Origin: Limnephilus marmoratus
Taxonomy: Eukaryota > Arthropoda > Insecta > Trichoptera > Limnephilidae
DNA: 64,000 nucleotides
Reading direction: 5' to 3'
Assembly (NCBI GenBank): GCA_917880885.1
Contig: OU862909.1
Location: 30,812,405 to 30,876,404, forward strand
Made by a program: the position numbers and the translations under genes. How positions within the stretch are numbered: the stretch's first letter is position 1; each line of letters begins with the position of its first letter. Below, one piece after another: positions 35,934-46,768 of this stretch. The notes below the pieces were generated by a model that was not told the DNA's origin, searched no databases, and saw only the letters and a list, made by a program, of their open reading frames with translations.

Positions 35934-36139
35934 AAAGGATAAGATTAATAATAAACAATTACAAAAGACAAAAAAGTATAGAAAAATAAGAACAATACCC
36001 AAAATACATAAAGAGAGAGGTGATTAATTACAAAATCATAAAAAAGAAACAATTATATAAAATTAAATATAAAAATTATTTTTGGATGAATAAAAATTGC
36101 ATTTATATAATAAAAAACTTTTAAAACAAACAAAAAAAT
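35934..36139. other. No gene seen
   Basis: Very A-rich spacer. Confidence 0.3.
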
Positions 36140-36290
36140 AGGAAGTCTAAATAAAAAAAAATTATCCTGACAAAGAAAACATAGTTTTCGAAACATGTTG
36201 ATAATATTGATTATATAGTGTTTTTTACAAAGTTATTTGTTTTCTTTTTAAAAAAAGAGCGTTTATTTCTTTGAGACTACAAAAAACTTC
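36140..36290 (+). mobile_element. HHR element fragment
   Basis: Contains a hammerhead motif followed by TATAGTGTTTTTTACAAAG, the same downstream module as at 52.3 kb. Only one arm is present. The reverse arm found in palindromic copies is missing. Confidence 0.6.
36162..36204 (+). ncRNA. Hammerhead ribozyme with single G8-to-A core lesion
   Basis: TTATC (helix I), CTGACAA, A, GAAAAC-ATA-GTTTTC (helix II, 6 bp perfect), GAA, ACATGT (helix III), T (H17), GATAA (helix I, 5 bp perfect). Everything fits except G8, which is A. The change CGA to CAA is what CpG decay of an ancestral CTGACGA core would give. Expected to be inactive or very weak. Coordinates could be off by one or two bases. Confidence 0.75.
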
Positions 36291-36853
36291 TATTCTAAAA
36301 AAGAAGAAAAAATGCTAATCAAGCCTTTTTTAAATGGCACATTTATATTTAGTATATTATTACTATTACACTTCACGTACAAAAAGTATGACAAGTGTAA
36401 ATAATGACCACGACAAAATTTCATCGTGAATTTTAAATTAGATATTTCATAATGTCCACCTCAGAAAAGAGTGTTGTGTGCAGCTTGACAATGAGAAATG
36501 ATGAAGCTTTCCACCTACAAACGAGTTGAGTTTTTTTTTTGTTTTGTTTTGTTTTACGGGAGTCACGAGCGGGCCTTTATAGATATTATGTATGTTATGT
36601 GTGTTACTACTACTGGAAGGAGTTTACGGTCAATGGACTAAAAAATATACTAACGATTTTCCAGGAAAAAGGAACAAAAGAAACTTAACACCGTGGCGTT
36701 GGGCTCATTAAGTAGGTGTGAACAGTTGTTAAAGGGAGAGCGATGCGAGTAATAACTTGTTAAAGAAACGTGTACAATGGCAAAGGATTTATTAAAAATA
36801 CCCAATAAATGACGTGAAAACGAGTCGTAAGAAATTTAAAAATAATATATATA
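36291..36853. other. No gene seen
   Basis: AT-rich with a TTTTG microsatellite at about 36530-36555. Otherwise featureless. Confidence 0.3.
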
Positions 36854-37229
36854 TATGTTACTGTAAAAGCCCGAACTACGGTAAATCCTAAGATTTTCCT
36901 GTAAATCCTAAGATTTACCAACTCTTAATGGTAAAAATCCGAAACGTTCTATAATCATCGTTCACCAACCTAACCTAACCTAACCTAACATGTACTAAAT
37001 TCTAATGGTAAAAGCCCGAAAAAATCGTTTATAATATTTAAATAAGAAACGATTTTTTCGGGCTTTTACCATTAGAATTTAGTACATGTTAGGTTAGGTT
37101 AGGTTAGGTTAGGTTGGTGAACGATGATTATAGAACGGTTCGGACTTTTACCATTAAGAGTTGGTAAATCTTAGGATTTACCGGAAAATCTTAGGATTTA
37201 CCAATATTCGGGCTTTTACGGTAACATAT
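36854..37229. mobile_element. 376-bp palindrome (foldback/MITE) with telomere-type repeats in both arms
   Basis: Ends match: TATGTTACTGTAAAAGCCCG on the left, and CGGGCTTTTACGGTAACATA on the right. The arms stay complementary to a centre near 37041 (AAAATCGTTTATAATATTTA, AATAAGAAACGATTTT). Each arm holds a telomere-type block: about four CCTAA units at 36967-36991 on the left and five TTAGG units at 37088-37115 on the right. A GGTAAATC-CTAAGATT motif occurs twice per arm. No open frame. Likely a non-autonomous DNA foldback element. The origin of the TTAGG blocks is unknown. Confidence 0.85.
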
Positions 37230-37284
37230 ACACATCACAAAATTCTAGAATATGTAGTTCGGGTGCCATAGTTCTACTGATTTC

Positions 37285-37490
37285 TTAAATTTTTATTTAA
37301 ATTTAATTTAATAAATGTTACTATCAAGTTCTGCAATTATATGAGTATTTATTTATGTTACAGCTGTTTCGGCTTAAGACAAAAATGAAAATGGCCTTGT
37401 AAGCCGAAACAGCTGTGATAAAAATAAATACCAAAAAAACTTGCAGGACTTGATAATGGAGTTCTACGAATTAAACACGAAAACAATTAA
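37285..37490 (+). mobile_element. HHR element of the GAGTTCTGC group
   Basis: Left part ATCAAGTTCTGCA, right part CAGGACTTGATAATGGAGTTC and then TACGAATTAAACACG. The centre has two facing ACAGCTGT copies (37361 and 37409), one in a hammerhead context. The terminal block GGAGTTCTACGAATTAA is shared with 22.7, 47.3 and 47.85 kb. SINE-B copy 3 lies just downstream. Confidence 0.65.
37378..37425 (+). ncRNA. Hammerhead ribozyme relic
   Basis: ATGAAAA in place of CTGANGA, T, helix II GGC...GCC, GAA, ACAGCTGT (helix III). H17 is G, which is not cleavable. Core positions 3 and 8 are also changed. Inactive. Confidence 0.6.
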
Positions 37491-37512
37491 AAATATATTG
37501 CTTTCCGCTATT

Positions 37513-37931
37513 GGGACGGCCGGCGTAGTCCAGCGTACTCGCACACCGAAGGTCGCGGGATCGAATCCCGGCGTGGCAAATAAATTTTATTTGTTTAATT
37601 TGTGTTATTTCACAATTTATTCATTTAAAATAAAATATAGTATATTTGCGGCACGTTCCAGAGTGGAAGATACTCTCAGTATCGCCCTGGTGTAAGACCA
37701 CCATTCAGAATTGAATCGTTGCTTGAAATGGCATTAGCCATTGTTTAGTGACCAGATCTGAATAGCTAGGTACTTCCCCACCTTCCTCTTCCCTATCTCA
37801 TTCCCCTACCCACTACCTTCAGCCTCACAACATACTCCAATTGGGGATGCAATAGTCTAACTGACTTCAGACGGGAGCAGTTGGGACTCTTGTGCGGTAC
37901 TCATATAAAAATATATATATTTAAAAAAAAA
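37513..37931 (+). mobile_element. SINE-B copy 3
   Basis: Head GACGGCCGGCGTAGTCCAGC, then GGTCGCGGGATCGAATCCCG (B-box with one change). The body carries GATACTCTCAGTATCGCCC and ACCACCATTCAGAATTGAA, ending CTTGTGCGGTACTCATATAA followed by A-rich sequence. The 84-codon frame over its head is not a gene. Confidence 0.85.
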
Positions 37932-39229
37932 TGGGAATCTCTTATCGTCATCATATAAAAAAAAATGAGAAAATAAAATACCAAAACCAATTTACAAACT
38001 CAACTCTGTTAAATAAAATATCCAAGTTAAATTATAGCAACTGCTCGTTCTTCAAATTCTCCAACTTTACTGAGAATTTATGCATTCTTGCGAAAACATT
38101 TTACTAGATATCTCGATTTCAAAATAAACAAATGAAAATGTCTCGTTAAATATTTTAAATTTTCATGGCACAGACTCGAAATATTTGCAGCTAAAAACAC
38201 CGCTGAACGTCCTATAAAGAAAATTAGCGGAGTTTCGGCAAAAAGCGATTCAACAGAATACTTAACATGACATATTTTAGGTAAAGGTAGTTTCACACCA
38301 AACTAAAAATGATTAATAGCAAATTGTCTTCCTTAATAAATTAACGTTGATACTTGGTTCGACATTGAGAAGTGTGACAAATTTAACACATGAATGGCGA
38401 GAAAGCGATGAGAATGTAGCTGGGATTTTTTATATTCGTCCATTAGAATCTCATGCGGAATGGTATCCTCCGAGGGCGAGGAAAATGAATATATTTTATG
38501 TGTAAGACGTGACGGGAAAATAGCCCCGGGGCGAGTCCGGGCTGTGCGCCACTGCGCGCCGTATGCCCGTCACAACCGAGGTATAGAAATATAGTTACAC
38601 CGGTTACATCGCCGCTTTAACTCTAGCCTCACCCCGTTTTAAGTTCGCTTCATCTCCACTGGAAAATTGAGAGGATTTAATGCTCATTTTTAAAGTGGAA
38701 AAGTAACTTACGTTCGCGAGTAATAAAGGAATTTCTTTCACAAAAAGAATGAATAATTTTATTATTTCGTAATAATTAATAAACTACCAAAAGCCCTTGA
38801 TGTAATATTTCATAAAATAACGCTATACAAATTAACATAGCGCAATCACAAGATTAAAAAAGTTCTTACCGCCCACTAGTAATCTCCAGAGGTTCGAATT
38901 TTAATTTATGGAAATTCTAGGATAAAGAAATAGCTTCACTAGAAGTCCAAGCGGAGCGAAGGAAAAATATAAATTAAAATTCCAAAAAAAGAGAACAAAA
39001 AAATTAAATGAGAACTAAATATTAAAGAAAGAAGAAGGCAGGTACTTTTCGTGGAAAGCACTTCGCGGTGTGGCAGTTAATTGATATTGGTGATGAGATT
39101 TGGATTCAAAGCGAAATCCGGTCGGCATCAAAGTATTAATAGAGATTGATGTTAAACAAAGTAAATCCTTATCTTCTCTGTTCAGTCTGAAGAAAATACT
39201 TAGTTCGTGGATATAAAAAAATATTCATT
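37932..39229. other. No gene seen; GC-richer patch at 38500-38600
   Basis: AT-rich apart from a unique CpG patch around GCGAGTCCGGGCTGTGCGCC. No exon border recognised with confidence. Confidence 0.3.
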
Positions 39230-39500
39230 AGGTACCGTCAAAAATTCCAATTTTGCATTTCGCCTAATGACGCGCTGCTCCCGGCGAAAATTTATCGCCT
39301 CCGCTGAACAGAATAGCCGTCAGTCGTTCAGTCATCACCCATCAGCCATCGGGCATCAGCCATTATTACCATTGTAGACTAATGACAGAAATAGCCAAAG
39401 CTCGTAACGCCGGAAAACAAATCCGGGACTGTAAAGCAGGGTCGCTGTGAACATGTAAATGAAGCTGCATGTGGCATCGGGCGCTAATCAATAATGGACG
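39230..39500. other. GC-balanced, apparently single-copy island with CATCAGCCATC repeats
   Basis: CpG-containing block with GACGCGCTGCTCCCGGCG and short direct repeats CATCACCCATCAGCCATCGG, GCATCAGCCATT. It does not match other repeats here. Possible regulatory DNA. Inference only. Confidence 0.3.
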
Positions 39501-40795
39501 TCAGACAGTCAGTCTAACAATGTGACGAAGTAACAAAGAAGAACTGGGAATATGGATTAAGAATGGAGCAAAATGAATGCGTTTAGAAGAGATCAATAAA
39601 GGGGAACTGGGAAATATACGACCGCCTGACCGGAAAAGCCAATTTTGTTGAGCGAGTTAATAAAGGGTTCGTAAGGTTGATTTATTTATAAGCAGTGGAT
39701 GAGAGCATGGTGACCAACAGGATTTTTTTGATGCAGAAGTGTATGGATGGAATTTGAGCAAAACATGTAAATTCTGGTATTATTTGTCTAAAAGTTCACA
39801 AAAGCCGGAAAACTCATGATATATAGCGATGAAGATAATAAAATCAAAGGGATGGTTGAAAGAAGACTGTGTTTACATAGAAAGTGATAAAATTTGAAAG
39901 CGATTACTCTGGAAAACAACAAGTGGCAGCTTTTTGTTAAACGAAAGATCGTTAGGGATGACAAATATGTCCAAAAGTGATTCTGAGAAAGAGAGCCCAA
40001 AAATTCCAAGAAAGAACTAGATGGAGGACAGAAGGACTAATGAGCTAGCATGCATAGACTGACGATGGGAGGAAGTCAGATAACTAGTCGCAAACCATAA
40101 CAGCCTTCAAGAATAATAAAAAGATATTTTTGGAAAAATAATGGGCATGTCTTGTATCCTCCGTAGTTATAAAATCTAGGTCTGACAGAATAGAGTAGTC
40201 TAGAGTCTAGAGTAGAGATAGAGTATTATAGAGTTGGCTGGGGCCGGGCGCTAATCGGCTGCTAATGAAACGCTCCTAAACGCCAGCCCAACTAATTTAC
40301 TAATGACCGAAACGAATCTCAGGTGCTCGCTGTGCTGTTCATGCGGACATATTTGCAGTTGGTAATTGAACATGGTTCGTATAACATACTGAAACAATGC
40401 AAATCGTTTAAATGCGTGAGCGAAATAACAAGTACATTCCGGGATGGATTGAAAAGGCACAGGTGTTGGTATTACCAAACCTTCGAAAGGAGCAGGAAAC
40501 CACTGGGAGCCTTTAAAAAAATATATTAACTGATTTTTATTCACCTTTTAATACGACCGATAATTAGTTTGGTTGCTTTTAGCACCACAATCAAAACTTA
40601 AATACGTCTTTCATATTTATTTTCGGAAATTCGACAGTTGGCCTCGGGAATAAAAATCTTTCACCATGCCACTGGCTACCATTTCATCACGCTGCCAAAT
40701 TACTTGGAAAGAATTATAAATCTAAATTAAAAACCCATCAATTTTGAACTGATATATTTGGATGTAGGTACATATGTAGGTTGACTTTTTATTAA
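39501..40795. other. No gene seen
   Basis: Mixed composition with degenerate AGAGTA/TAGAGTC repeats at about 40185-40235. No motif recognised. Confidence 0.3.
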
Positions 40796-41060
40796 TTTTT
40801 ATTTTTAACTTAATAGGTAAAACCTCAAAATACTTAATTAATGAAGATAATATTAGCGAAACTAAATCGAAAATCTGAAACAGAAAAAGATACGGTCACA
40901 TCTAGGATTCGAACCCAGGACTTATGACTTTTCGGGTCAGTGCTCTACCAACTGAGTTAATGTATCCGTATCCGATTCGGTCATATTTAAATGTATCATT
41001 TTTCGACCAAGAACTACTAACATTATCTTCATTTTCTTAAGGTATATTTTTATTCAACCA
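40796..41060 (-). mobile_element. Family C inverted-repeat element with complete tRNA-like core, copy 3
   Basis: Inverted repeat: AATGAAGATAATATTAG on the left, and complement AATGAAGATAATGTTAG from the right (41016-41036). Inside, on the minus strand, sits a full tRNA-like unit (about 40895-40968). It has a GGATACA/TGTGACC acceptor (6 of 7 pairs), a CTC/GAG D-stem with AGTTGGTAGAG, a 4-bp anticodon stem with loop CCGAAAA (GAA, Phe-like, but C at position 33), and a T-arm CTGGGTTCGAATCCTAG. The invariant U33 is lost, so it is not a working tRNA. Confidence 0.7.
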
Positions 41061-42340
41061 GAACTAAATAAGAATTTAAAAAAAGGATAACGCGTGTCAG
41101 GTGTGTCGTCAACATGTTACAACATGAAGTACAGAAATCTCTCAGCGAGGTGCGAAATCAATGCAAAATGAATAAAGCTCAGCAAGTTTGCTCATTTAAA
41201 CTCCAAAACAAAGAAAAATGTTACAAAATAAAGATTCCAAAAGTTGAACAAGGATTAAAATTCGAACAATTCGTGGAAATTCTATTTACTCAGACGGAAT
41301 ATTGTACTTTAAAAAAAACTCCACAAAGAAAATTTTCAATTTAGAAAAAGGTTTTGTCGCGACCAGAATTACGTTAGAAAAAATAATGGATTCTTTGGAC
41401 TTCATTAAAAACGGAATCATTAAATGAACCTTTCGAGAAACTTTTGTAAGAAATCAATTAATTATTGTAGAGCACTGGGAATTAATGGAATAAAATTGAA
41501 TACGCCGGGCATCCTTGGTATAAACCCTCGAAGGTTTTGTTTTTATTATTTATATAGTGGATTCGAAATAGGTAGATATAAATAAGAATTGTTTCCGATC
41601 AATCTGTTCAAATTAAATCATTGTATTGCGAAAAAAATGGCGTCTGGCGGGAGAGGAACAACGGCGAGCATAATTGTTAGAAGAGTGAGAAATGCACGGA
41701 CATATGAATATATCTGGACCTGCCCTAAGTGATAAAAACGTATTATTTCCCCCTCCACATGGCGCCGGCTGTAGCTCCTCCTTGGAACCGGCTCGCTCCA
41801 TGGGGAGGGGATATAGCCTCGCTTGAATCTAAAATGTCTGACGTCATCATTCTTGCCGTGAACAGCGAGAAGCTGACATCCATACATTTAACGAAATAAC
41901 GGCAGCTTGTGCTATACAATATATCTACCTATCAATATGCACATAGCGAATGTGGGCGGTACTCCAATGTGCTCGTCGCTGGTTACAGGGGTAAGTAAAT
42001 TATGAAACATTTGTAAAAGTGTTTTAACTAAACACGGCAAGAAAATATTGATATGTGTATTGGCGCGAGTCTTTTTGGGGCGAGCATTTGGCCTTAGCAA
42101 ATAAGTTTTGAACGTGGCAAGCAATTCGCGCTCCCATGTAAAAAGGTCTATTCATTCAAAGCAGATTTTGCTTTTAAGAACTAAATGGTGATATTGTAAT
42201 GCGAGATGCCTATATACTGTCAGATTGATTGTTCAACGAATGACAGTCATCTTTCCCCTCTTCCGCTCTCCATAGTTTGGTTTTACCCCTCATCTGTAAC
42301 TGCTTGTCTATCCATTTGGATGTCTATGGAGAAATGTGTT
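41061..42340. other. No gene seen; GC-richer patch at 41640-41890
   Basis: The patch includes CATGGCGCCGGCTGTAGC and TGACGTCATC (a CRE-like palindrome TGACGTCA). A CAGGG|GTAAGT at 41991-41997 resembles a plus-strand donor, but the putative exon would be only about 43 bp with a poor acceptor. Nothing firm. Confidence 0.3.
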
Positions 42341-42344
42341 TTAA

Positions 42345-43026
42345 CGGCGTTTATAACCAGCCAGCGGCCGAAAATCCACATTTCGTCGAAAGATGTTCTT
42401 ACGATCGTACAGGGCGGTTCCAATGAGAAAGTTTAATTATTCTTCGTACCAGCTTTTTAAAATTATAACTGAATATCGAATTTATTTCATTCCAACAAAG
42501 TTGCTTTAATTTATACCTACATCCAAAAATGCTGAAAGGCGTGATGATAAAACTACGAAAATTATGTAATTTTTGTAATTATTTTTTGATAATAATTATT
42601 TTTAATTTTTCAATAATATCTAAGCAAAATGAAAATATAAAAAAAATCATCTGAAATATATTAGTTTATACGTGCGCAAATAAATACACAAACGGACCAA
42701 TTTTTGTCAAGAAACACATGTACGTATATATTTTTTAATGATTTTATTTAAACTAAAATTAAAATTCTGAAACATGCGTTTACCAGAAAATATATTGATT
42801 TATTATACTGCATTATTATATGGTTTTGAAATGGGTGTTGTATAATACAAAATCTTTTTTTTAAATTTAACAAATAAACATTTTTTCTCAAAATTTAAAA
42901 CATGCGTTTATTACATAAAAGAACAATATTTCGAAATCAATTTATAATTTTTTGTGGAAAAGAGTCAATACGTCTAAAATCTGACTTAAAAATGACATAT
43001 TTCTGGTTTTCTCTGGTTATACCCTC
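42345..43026. mobile_element. TTAA-flanked MITE family F, copy 1 (682 bp)
   Basis: TTAA at 42341-42344 and 43027-43030. Terminal inverted repeats: GTTTATAACCAG near the left end, GGGTATAACCAG as complement of the right end. Colinear with copy 2 at about 80-85% by eye, sharing for example CCACATTTCGTCGAAAG, GTACCAGCTTTTTAAAATTA, GCGCAAATAAATACACAAAC and GTGGAAAAGAGTCAATACGT. No long frame. PiggyBac-like by target site. Confidence 0.75.
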
Positions 43027-43030
43027 TTAA

Positions 43031-43256
43031 CTCGGATACGTTTCCGCTGGGCAGAACTTTCAGGATGGTTGGAAGAGAGCCGACCACCAAAGAAGGATCT
43101 CTATAAGAAACATGCAGTTACAAATGTGGAGAGGCCTAAACATAGAAAGATGGACAGTGTGGATGCGAATACTGCATCCAGCCCAAGAGCCATAACGAAT
43201 TTGAGGGAGACATCGGGAATGTAGGCAGCCAAGGCTATCCAACTCTCTCTCAAGGA
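43031..43256. other. Unassigned spacer between the two family F copies
   Basis: GC-balanced 226 bp unlike the AT-rich MITEs on both sides. A plus-strand frame stays open for about 60 codons (RIRFRWAELSGWLEESRPPK onward) and a minus frame for 60 codons. Neither is recognised. It may be an old element or host fragment. Confidence 0.35.
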
Positions 43257-43260
43257 TTAA

Positions 43261-43973
43261 GAGCGTTTAACCAGCCAGCGGACGAAAATCCACATTTCGT
43301 CGAAAGTTGTTCTTACGATCGTGCAGGGCGGTTACAATGAGAAAGATTAATTATTCTCCGTACCAGCTTTTTAAAATTATAACTCAATATCGAATTTATT
43401 TCAATTCAAATTAGCTTTAATTTATACCTTCATCCAAAAATGCTGAAAGGCGTGATGATAAAACTATTAAAATAATGTACTTTTTGTAGTTATTTTTTGA
43501 TTATAAGTATTTATCATTTTTCAATAATGTCTAAATTTAATAAGAATGTTAAAAAAATCTGAAATATATTAGTTTGTAAGTGCGCAAATAAATACACAAA
43601 CGGACCAATTTTCGCCAAGAAACACATGTACGTACATATTTTTTAATGATTTTATTGAAACTAAAATTAAAATTTTAAAACATAAGTTTGCTAGATAATG
43701 TATTGATTTATTTTACTGCATGATTTTATTATTTGAAATGGGTGTGGTATAATACAAAAACTTTTTTGAAAATTGAACAAATCTGCCAACGACCTATGGA
43801 ATAACCTTATTATACTAAAAATTAAAAAAATTTCCCAAAATTTATTACATACGAATGCTAGATAAAAGAACAATCTTTCGAAATCCATTTATAATTTTTT
43901 GTGGAAAAGAGTCAATACGTCTAAAAACTTTTTTGAAAATGACGTATTTCCGGTTTTCTCTGGTAATGCCCTC
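43261..43973. mobile_element. TTAA-flanked MITE family F, copy 2 (713 bp)
   Basis: TTAA at 43257-43260 and 43974-43977. Ends GAGCGTTTAACCAG on the left against GAGGGCATTACCAG as complement of the right. Same order of internal blocks as copy 1 plus a small insertion around 43780-43830. Same orientation as copy 1, 230 bp apart. Confidence 0.75.
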
Positions 43974-43977
43974 TTAA

Positions 43978-44715
43978 AGTCCCGATGAAGACAATAAAAA
44001 TTATATTAGAAAAAAAATTATTTTATTTTGTAACAAAATTTTTAAACTTTATGCTGATTTTTGTAAAAAAACACCATCCAAATAATATTTTCGGCAATAA
44101 GCGTTTTCGGGATTGAATAAATCCATTCCAGATAGCTGGGGTAGTATTAATTTAGAAAACCCAGACGTTTTATATACCTACCAGCATGTTATTTGAGCGT
44201 ACACGGTGTTATAATAATAATGGAATCGAATGTCACGAGATATTGGAAGATTTTTCAATAGGAAGACATGATGATATCTTTGAAAAGTAAAATGATATGT
44301 TGATATTATTCCTGATCGAAAATTCGACAGTTAAAGACATCGACGTTTCATCCATTCACGTACGACATTCTGTATTAAATCACGTTCAGCATCAAAATAA
44401 GAACATACTAATATCATACTTATGTACAGATGCCATTAGTATCAAATTTGAAAAGTTGTTCAGTTTTTCCATCGATATTACATTAATTGTATAGGACTAA
44501 TAAAATAAATACTCAACCGAAAGGAATTGTATGAATACTTACAAGTAACTTCTATTGTACGGAGAAAAGATTGCCAGGAAATACATGCATATTTTTAATT
44601 TATTACATACTTAACTTCGACATTTTTTTTACATTATAACAAATTACAAGGTTCAAAGATATTCTTATAATATAATATTTTTCTTAGTTCTCCTCACTAG
44701 CGGTTTAATCTTCAA
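43978..44715. other. No gene seen
   Basis: AT-rich, featureless. Confidence 0.35.
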
Positions 44716-44862
44716 TTTTGGAGGCAAGTTTGGGTACCGCCGCCCCCAGGTAGGTCACCCCAAACGTTCGCCACATTTGGTGATTTGGCAGGGGTTCAGC
44801 CCATGTTCAGCCTCGGGTTCATGGGTGAGGTTTGTCCAGATCTTAGAAGCGGATGCCTCTGA
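44716..44862 (+). mobile_element. SINE-A 5' fragment (copy 5)
   Basis: Preserves the family's 5' end (TTTTGGAGGCAAGTTTGGG, TACCGCCGCCCCC) to GCGGATGCCTCTGA, then breaks at a reverse-transcriptase fragment. The CAGCC-CATGTTCAGCC region has a small internal duplication. Confidence 0.7.
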
Positions 44863-44975
44863 GAAATAAAAATGGTCCTAGGACACTTCCTTGAGGAACT
44901 CTAAAGTTTATTGGAAGAGGCTTACTCGTTTTTCCACCAATTTGTACAAGCTGCTCTCGTCCTGATATACATTTT
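44863..44975 (-). pseudogene. Reverse-transcriptase fragment (non-LTR)
   Basis: Minus-strand translation gives LVQIGGKTSKPLPINFRVPQ then GSVLGPFLF, the conserved motif B region of jockey-type reverse transcriptases (F-VPQGSVLGP-LF). Only about 35 codons remain, and no A or C motif is nearby. Confidence 0.7.
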
Positions 44976-46689
44976 TGTAACTATGTTTGTCAACTTTACT
45001 GTTGCATCTGAAGCACCTCGGTTTTACTCAATACTGTACTGTTTATAGGATAATATATTATTATTTTCCAGATACTGAACTACTCGTTTTTACCAACTTT
45101 TTAAAATGTGTTTGAGAGACTTATCAGACGTTGATAAAAATGTTTTTGCTCTCATTTTGTAAATTAGTGCGACAGTATTTTTTATGCCAGTTGAAAAAAC
45201 ACATTCAGATAATATGGAAACATTGACAAGGTATGTCATAGGCGAGTTTAGTTAGTTTCGTTTGGGGTAAGATCATTTCTCGCTGAGGTATTTGAGTTTA
45301 TGGAATTTATTTTGTTTATTAGTTCTGATCTTAATTTAAGTACCTTTTCATGATTCGTACAATAGTTTCGTAAGAGATCCTAATGAGTTTAGGTTAATAT
45401 TAGGACTTTCAAGTGAGTGGTGTGAAGATAAAAACTATTTCAGAATAAGAAACAATTGTGTCAAACACTTGGTGGGTGGTGCATTGGGGAGGAAAATGGC
45501 AGTCGTTGTGGTTGGGGTGTTGTCGGGGGTGGGTGACTACTGCTTATAGTCGCAGCCACCGGAATTGGCGGAGAAGGGTTAACCATCCCAGGACATCCAC
45601 GTTAACACACAACCTGGGCCCACTGACTGGAATTATTGCACTGTTCGGAGTATTTAGTAGTGACATATGGGTGCAAACTTTAACGAGTTTGAAATACTTC
45701 ATGCACACCATTTTTATATTTCGACCATTTTATGATTGGTGGGTACGGCTTGGACATTCACCTTACACTTTCGATGCTTCAAATGGCTTTTTAAAATAAC
45801 TACTAAAAAGACTCAAACAATAAAGTCAATCGGACTATAACCAAACCATTTTAGAATATTGGGAGACTAAATGTAGTGGGGTTGGGTTGGGAAGGAGAAG
45901 ATTAAGAGAAAGCATTGAAAATACATGGATATACAAGTACTTTTAAAAAGTTTCTAAAAATATCTAAAGCCATTTTAATCCACCTCATGATCTTAAATGG
46001 TGGACTCTACTTGGGTTAATATGATTAATTACAAACATTGTTCATAGTAAAAAAAACACATTCTGTTAAGCCAGAACTGGTGGGTTGAACATAATGTTCG
46101 CATAAAACTCGCGAGTTCTGGCCCCACAGCAAAAGTTCTTAATATCTTGTCGCGAAACTGTAAACTCCAGCGATACCAAAAAATAAAAAAAAAAATAAAT
46201 AAAAATCGTCCACACCGAGATAGTGATTGTACATAATTTTATCGACAAACGAGCCAACCACACGAAACCGGCACAAATTCACGATTTACGTGCAATACAT
46301 TGTTCGAGGCTTCAGACAGCAGAGGTCCCGGGGCTGGGGTCCGGGTCTGGGGAGTGATTGCACAGAAGCGGCGCTATTGACGCGGATGCTCGGGATCAAA
46401 AGGAAAAGGTTAAATAATATGACACAGAGGTACCAAATCAAAGGTCTGGCGACAAAAGCGCGTGATTGGGGAGGGCGGTGTTTATTTTTTCATGCAGCAA
46501 TCAGGCCGCTGGAAAAGCGATACCAAATTAGAGTCGCGATTTAAAGGGGAATACGAAAACCGGAATTCGACATTTGAATTTTGAAACGAATATTCATAAA
46601 GTCGAAATGGCATGTTCATTTTTGTTTGCCGACTGTGACACGGATTTAATAATAATACGAGCAATATGTACGCAATTACATTATTTTAG
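44976..46689. other. No gene seen; GC-richer patches
   Basis: A G-rich stretch at 45465-45560 and a CpG-rich, apparently unique patch at 46290-46520 (CCCGGGGCTGGGGTCCGGG) stand out. Plus-strand frames of 113 and 105 codons across them show no domain or splice signals. Confidence 0.3.
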
Positions 46690-46768
46690 GTGTATATTTT
46701 GTTTGTAGAAATTTAATTAAAATTAAATTTGATAATATTATTATCGAGTTCTGCAAGTATTTTAGAAC
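46690..46768 (+). mobile_element. HHR-element terminal fragment
   Basis: AATTTAATTAAAATTAAATT, then TTATTATCGAGTTCTGCA and TATTTTAGAA, match 47320-47385 in the same orientation. It is cut at 46769 by the G-rich element. It lies 620 bp upstream of the matching block, suggesting head-to-tail element copies. Confidence 0.6.

Noticed and set aside
40055..40080. CTGACGATGGG resembling a hammerhead core
   Set aside because: No matching helix II and no GAAAC downstream.
40895..40968. Functional tRNA-Phe(GAA)
   Set aside because: U33 is replaced, one acceptor and one anticodon pair are broken, and the unit lies in a repeated element with truncated sister copies.
41925..41996. Possible 43-bp plus-strand exon ending CAGGG|GTAAGT
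   Set aside because: Weak acceptor, very short, on the opposite strand to the better exon candidates, and no recognisable peptide.
42345..43973. The direct repeats as LTRs of one retrotransposon
   Set aside because: Each copy has its own TTAA sites and inverted ends, and the spacer is only 226 bp with no primer-binding site or polypurine tract. Two MITEs explain it better.
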